Shown here piece by piece: positions 6,639 through 8,809 of a stretch of DNA of 8,809 bases. A model generated the notes under the pieces. It was given only the letters and a program-made list of their open reading frames with translations. It had not been told where the DNA came from and did not search any database. Position 1 is the first letter of the stretch, and each line of letters opens with the position of its first letter. The translations under genes were made by a program, and so were the position numbers. This DNA is from Gemmatimonadota bacterium (lineage in GTDB: Bacteria > GCA-2686955), in contig NYZA01000053.1 of assembly GCA_002686955.1 (NCBI GenBank), positions 1 through 8,809 on the forward strand, read 5' to 3'.

Positions 6639-6926
6639 CGCGCGACCAAGCCGTCGTGCCCGCTGATAGGCATGAAAAGTCATGCCGTGGTGGGTCTTGA
6701 ACCAGCGGCGGACGCGCGCGGGATCCAGCCCCGCCTCGCGCAGCTCCCCATCGCGCCAGCGCCGTCCGGGATCGGCCTCGATCTCTTCCAGAAGAGCGCG
6801 CAGCCAATCCGGCGCCCGCCCCGCCGTTTCGCGAGCCCACAGGTCCGCAGGTTCGGGCGGCGCGGAGCGACGGGGCGTGCCTGGATCGGTGCCACGGTGA
6901 TCGGCTAGCCAGTGCGCGGTCCCCAT
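6639..6926 (-). pseudogene. ada: Fragment of an Ada-type DNA-repair methyltransferase/regulator (AraC-like HTH part)
   Basis: From ATG 6926 on the minus strand, residues about 38-96 read APDWLRALLEEIEADPGRRW, then AGLDPARVRRWFKTHHGMTF and HAYQRARRLG. This is the linker and AraC-type helix-turn-helix of Ada proteins, which repair alkylated DNA and activate their own regulon. The zinc-binding N-domain (with its methyl-accepting cysteine) is absent upstream, and the C-terminal methyltransferase domain with the PCHR active site is absent downstream. The frame stays open to 6498, but only by running antisense through the toxin gene. Homology ends near 6639, 12 bases past the toxin stop, so the break coincides with the edge of the toxin module. 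A small HTH-only protein cannot be excluded, but truncation is more likely. Confidence 0.6.
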
Positions 6927-7047
6927 CCTCTTTCTTCAATCCCCGGCCCCGAACCAGAGGATCGTGACGGCGATTGGGCTGGGACTATCGATCGGCGTAA
7001 GCTGCATTCGTCGCTGTCCCCGAGTCCCCCGTCCCTCGACCTCTTCC

Positions 7048-8809
7048 ATGTTGCTCTACCCATTAGTTCGATCACGCGCCGCGGCCGCACTCCTGCTCTT
7101 CGCGTTCTCCACCGCCTCCGCGGTCACCCGGGTTTCCATCGCCCCCGACACCCTCCGCACCCGCAACCTCGCCCAGTCCACCACCTTTCACGTCATCCCC
7201 GACACCCTCGCCCCCGGAGCCACCCTCCAGATCGACCTGCCCTGGGGCCTCATCGGCTTCGATCCCGCCTCGCCGCCGCCCCCCCTCGGACCGGATCAGC
7301 TCGACCTCTATGCGCGCGGCGCCCCACTCCAGGCCCCCGCCCGGATCGAATCGCAGGCCACCGAACGCGCCATCCGCATCCGCATCGTCCACCCCGGCCC
7401 ACCCCTCTCCGGCGGCGACACCCTCAGCATCGTCCCCCGTTTCGTCCTCTCCCCCGAGCGCCCCGGCCCCCAGACCGTCGATTTCGTGCTCACGCCCGCC
7501 CTCGGCACCCCCCCGCGCGCCCTCTCCGCCCCGGTTCACGTCCTCCCCTCCATCACCCTCGCCGCCCGCACATCGATCGAGCCCGGCGCCCCGCTGCCGA
7601 TCCGCGCGCGAGCCGACGCCGCCCTCGCCGGAACCTATCGCGTCGTCGTCGAGCTCGATTCCCGGCGCATCCGCCTCGAAGGCCCCGGCCCCCTGCTCAG
7701 CGGCCACATCACCGCCCCCGAGCGCCCCGGCTTCTACCGGATCCGCGCCTCGGACCCCGACCGGCTCGCTCCTCCCGCCCTCGCCGTCGTCCGCGTCCCC
7801 CCCAACCCCGCGGCTCACCGCATCTGGTGGGCCGACCTGCACGGCCACTCCGATCTCTCCGACGGCTTCGGCACGCCCGAGCAGTTCTACCGCTACGCCC
7901 GCCACCGCTCCCTGCTCGACGCCGCCGCCCTCACCGACCACGACCACCTGCTCGACGACGCCGAATGGGGCCGCGTCTGCGCCCTCGCCGATTCGATGGA
8001 GCGCCTGCCCGGCTTCAGCGCCATCCCCGCCTACGAATGGTCGAGCCGCTTCGGCGACCGCAACGTCTACCTGCCGGCCCACCACGCCCCGATACCGCGC
8101 CGCGGCGACCCCTGGGCCGACCACGTGCGCGAGCTTCAGGCCTGGGCCCGCGAGACCGGCGCCGTCCTCGTCCCCCACCACCCCGCCAGCGGCTTCCGCT
8201 CCGTCGATTGGACCCTCCACGACCCCGACACCGAGCCGGTCTGCGAGGTCTACTCGATCCACGGCTGGGCCTGGACCGACACCACAACCAACCCCCTGAC
8301 CCCGCGCACTCCCGCCGCCCAACGCTGCGCCACCCCCCGCCTCGCCATGGCCGTCCCGGGACGCGCCTACGACTCCGCCCGCGCCCTCGACCCCGCCCTG
8401 GGCGTCATCGCGTCCGGCGACATCCACACCGCCCAGCCGGGCAACCTCGGCCTCGCCGCCATCCGCGCCCCTTCTCTCGACCGCCGCGCCCTCCTCCAAG
8501 CCCTGCGCGACCGCCACGTCTACGGAACCACCGGCGCCCGAATCCTGCTGGAGCTATCCGCCGACCCCGCGCCCCCCGAATCCCCCAGCGTCCACCTCCA
8601 CGCCCTCGCCGCCGCCCCCGGCGAGCTGGCCTCCCTCACCCTCCTCAAGAACGGCGTCCCCTGGATCCGCCGCGACCGCCCCGGCTTCCCAGCCGCCATC
8701 GACGCCGTCGACGCCCCCTCGACCACCACCTCCTACCAACTCCTCGCCATCCAGACCGACGGCGAACGCGCCTTCTCCTCGCCGATCGTCGCCAACCCCG
8801 CGCCCGCCC
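7048..8809 (+). CDS. Secreted PHP-domain / DUF3604-type metal-dependent hydrolase (3' end outside window)
   Basis: The frame is open from ATG 7048 to the window end (587 codons, no stop). Residues 1-27 are a signal peptide (MLLYPLVRSRAAAALLLFAF, then STASA). Residues about 28-255 look like two beta-sandwich domains. A PHP-like metal site follows: H265-x-H267 in WADLHGHSDLSDG, D272, D297-H298-D299-H300 in LTDHDH, E330 in AYEWSS, H377-H378 in VPHHPA, and D458-x-H460 in SGDIHTA. YGTTGARILLE (from residue 492) is typical of the DUF3604 branch. A C-terminal beta domain (LLKNGVPW) starts before the edge. PHP proteins are phosphoesterases or similar hydrolases; the substrate of this exported branch is not known to me. 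No Shine-Dalgarno is visible: the 15 bases before the ATG are pyrimidine-rich. Codon third positions are overwhelmingly C, far more than in the beta-helix genes. Confidence 0.88.
   Translation, partial: MLLYPLVRSRAAAALLLFAFSTASAVTRVSIAPDTLRTRNLAQSTTFHVIPDTLAPGATLQIDLPWGLIGFDPASPPPPLGPDQLDLYARGAPLQAPARIESQATERAIRIRIVHPGPPLSGGDTLSIVPRFVLSPERPGPQTVDFVLTPALGTPPRALSAPVHVLPSITLAARTSIEPGAPLPIRARADAALAGTYRVVVELDSRRIRLEGPGPLLSGHITAPERPGFYRIRASDPDRLAPPALAVVRVPPNPAAHRIWWADLHGHSDLSDGFGTPEQFYRYARHRSLLDAAALTDHDHLLDDAEWGRVCALADSMERLPGFSAIPAYEWSSRFGDRNVYLPAHHAPIPRRGDPWADHVRELQAWARETGAVLVPHHPASGFRSVDWTLHDPDTEPVCEVYSIHGWAWTDTTTNPLTPRTPAAQRCATPRLAMAVPGRAYDSARALDPALGVIASGDIHTAQPGNLGLAAIRAPSLDRRALLQALRDRHVYGTTGARILLELSADPAPPESPSVHLHALAAAPGELASLTLLKNGVPWIRRDRPGFPAAIDAVDAPSTTTSYQLLAIQTDGERAFSSPIVANPAPA

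Noticed and set aside
6669-6686. Perfect hairpin GGCATGA-AAAG-TCATGCC downstream of the toxin gene, a possible terminator
   Set aside because: There is no T-run after the stem, and the palindrome is explained by the codons for HGMTFHA in the minus-strand Ada fragment.
6974-7003. Promoter before the PHP-hydrolase gene (TTGGGC ... TAAGCT)
   Set aside because: Both boxes match poorly, and such pairs are expected by chance; not strong enough to annotate.
7072-8517. 481-residue open frame on the minus strand
   Set aside because: It is the antisense shadow of the secreted PHP-hydrolase frame, which has a signal peptide and metal-site motifs. The minus frame is open only because the region is so C-rich, and its protein is low-complexity Gly/Ala/Val.

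Overview
The window is high-GC bacterial DNA. Secreted right-handed beta-helix proteins and a C-terminal YPNPFNPSTTIPF / 'PTGVYVVRFEGG' module (the FlgD-like or type-IX-like tail common in FCB-group and candidate-phylum MAGs) suggest an uncultured FCB-type lineage such as Candidatus Eisenbacteria. That placement is inference; the window holds no marker gene.

Layout. (1) Positions 2-592: the tail of one small secreted beta-rich protein and a complete second copy, a tandem paralog pair. (2) 604-2983: a large secreted beta-helix protein whose frame breaks at a run of eight G. (3) 3039-4682: a second secreted beta-helix protein, with stacked cysteines in its coils and a surface-sorting-type tail. 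(4) 4683-7047: a scarred region. It holds a compact 169-residue ORF that reads as a Fic-family protein with its AMP-transferase core removed, behind a three-half-site operator-like element; a hairpin-rich spacer; a minus-strand relic of a beta-helix gene; the headless 3' end of an antitoxin gene overlapping an intact VapC-like PIN toxin; and a minus-strand Ada fragment that ends 12 bases after the toxin stop. (5) 7048-8809: the start of a secreted PHP/DUF3604-type metal-dependent hydrolase that runs off the window.

All convincing intact genes are on the plus strand. The only minus-strand coding signals are two decayed fragments. The first half and the last gene encode exported proteins, with signal peptides on each complete N-terminus. 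The middle looks like a deletion-prone island. Its most interesting element is the core-less Fic protein with its own dyad-rich promoter: what survives is a winged-helix-like DNA-binding end and the element it might bind, so it may have become a stand-alone autoregulator. All family assignments come from reading motifs by eye; no database search was run.
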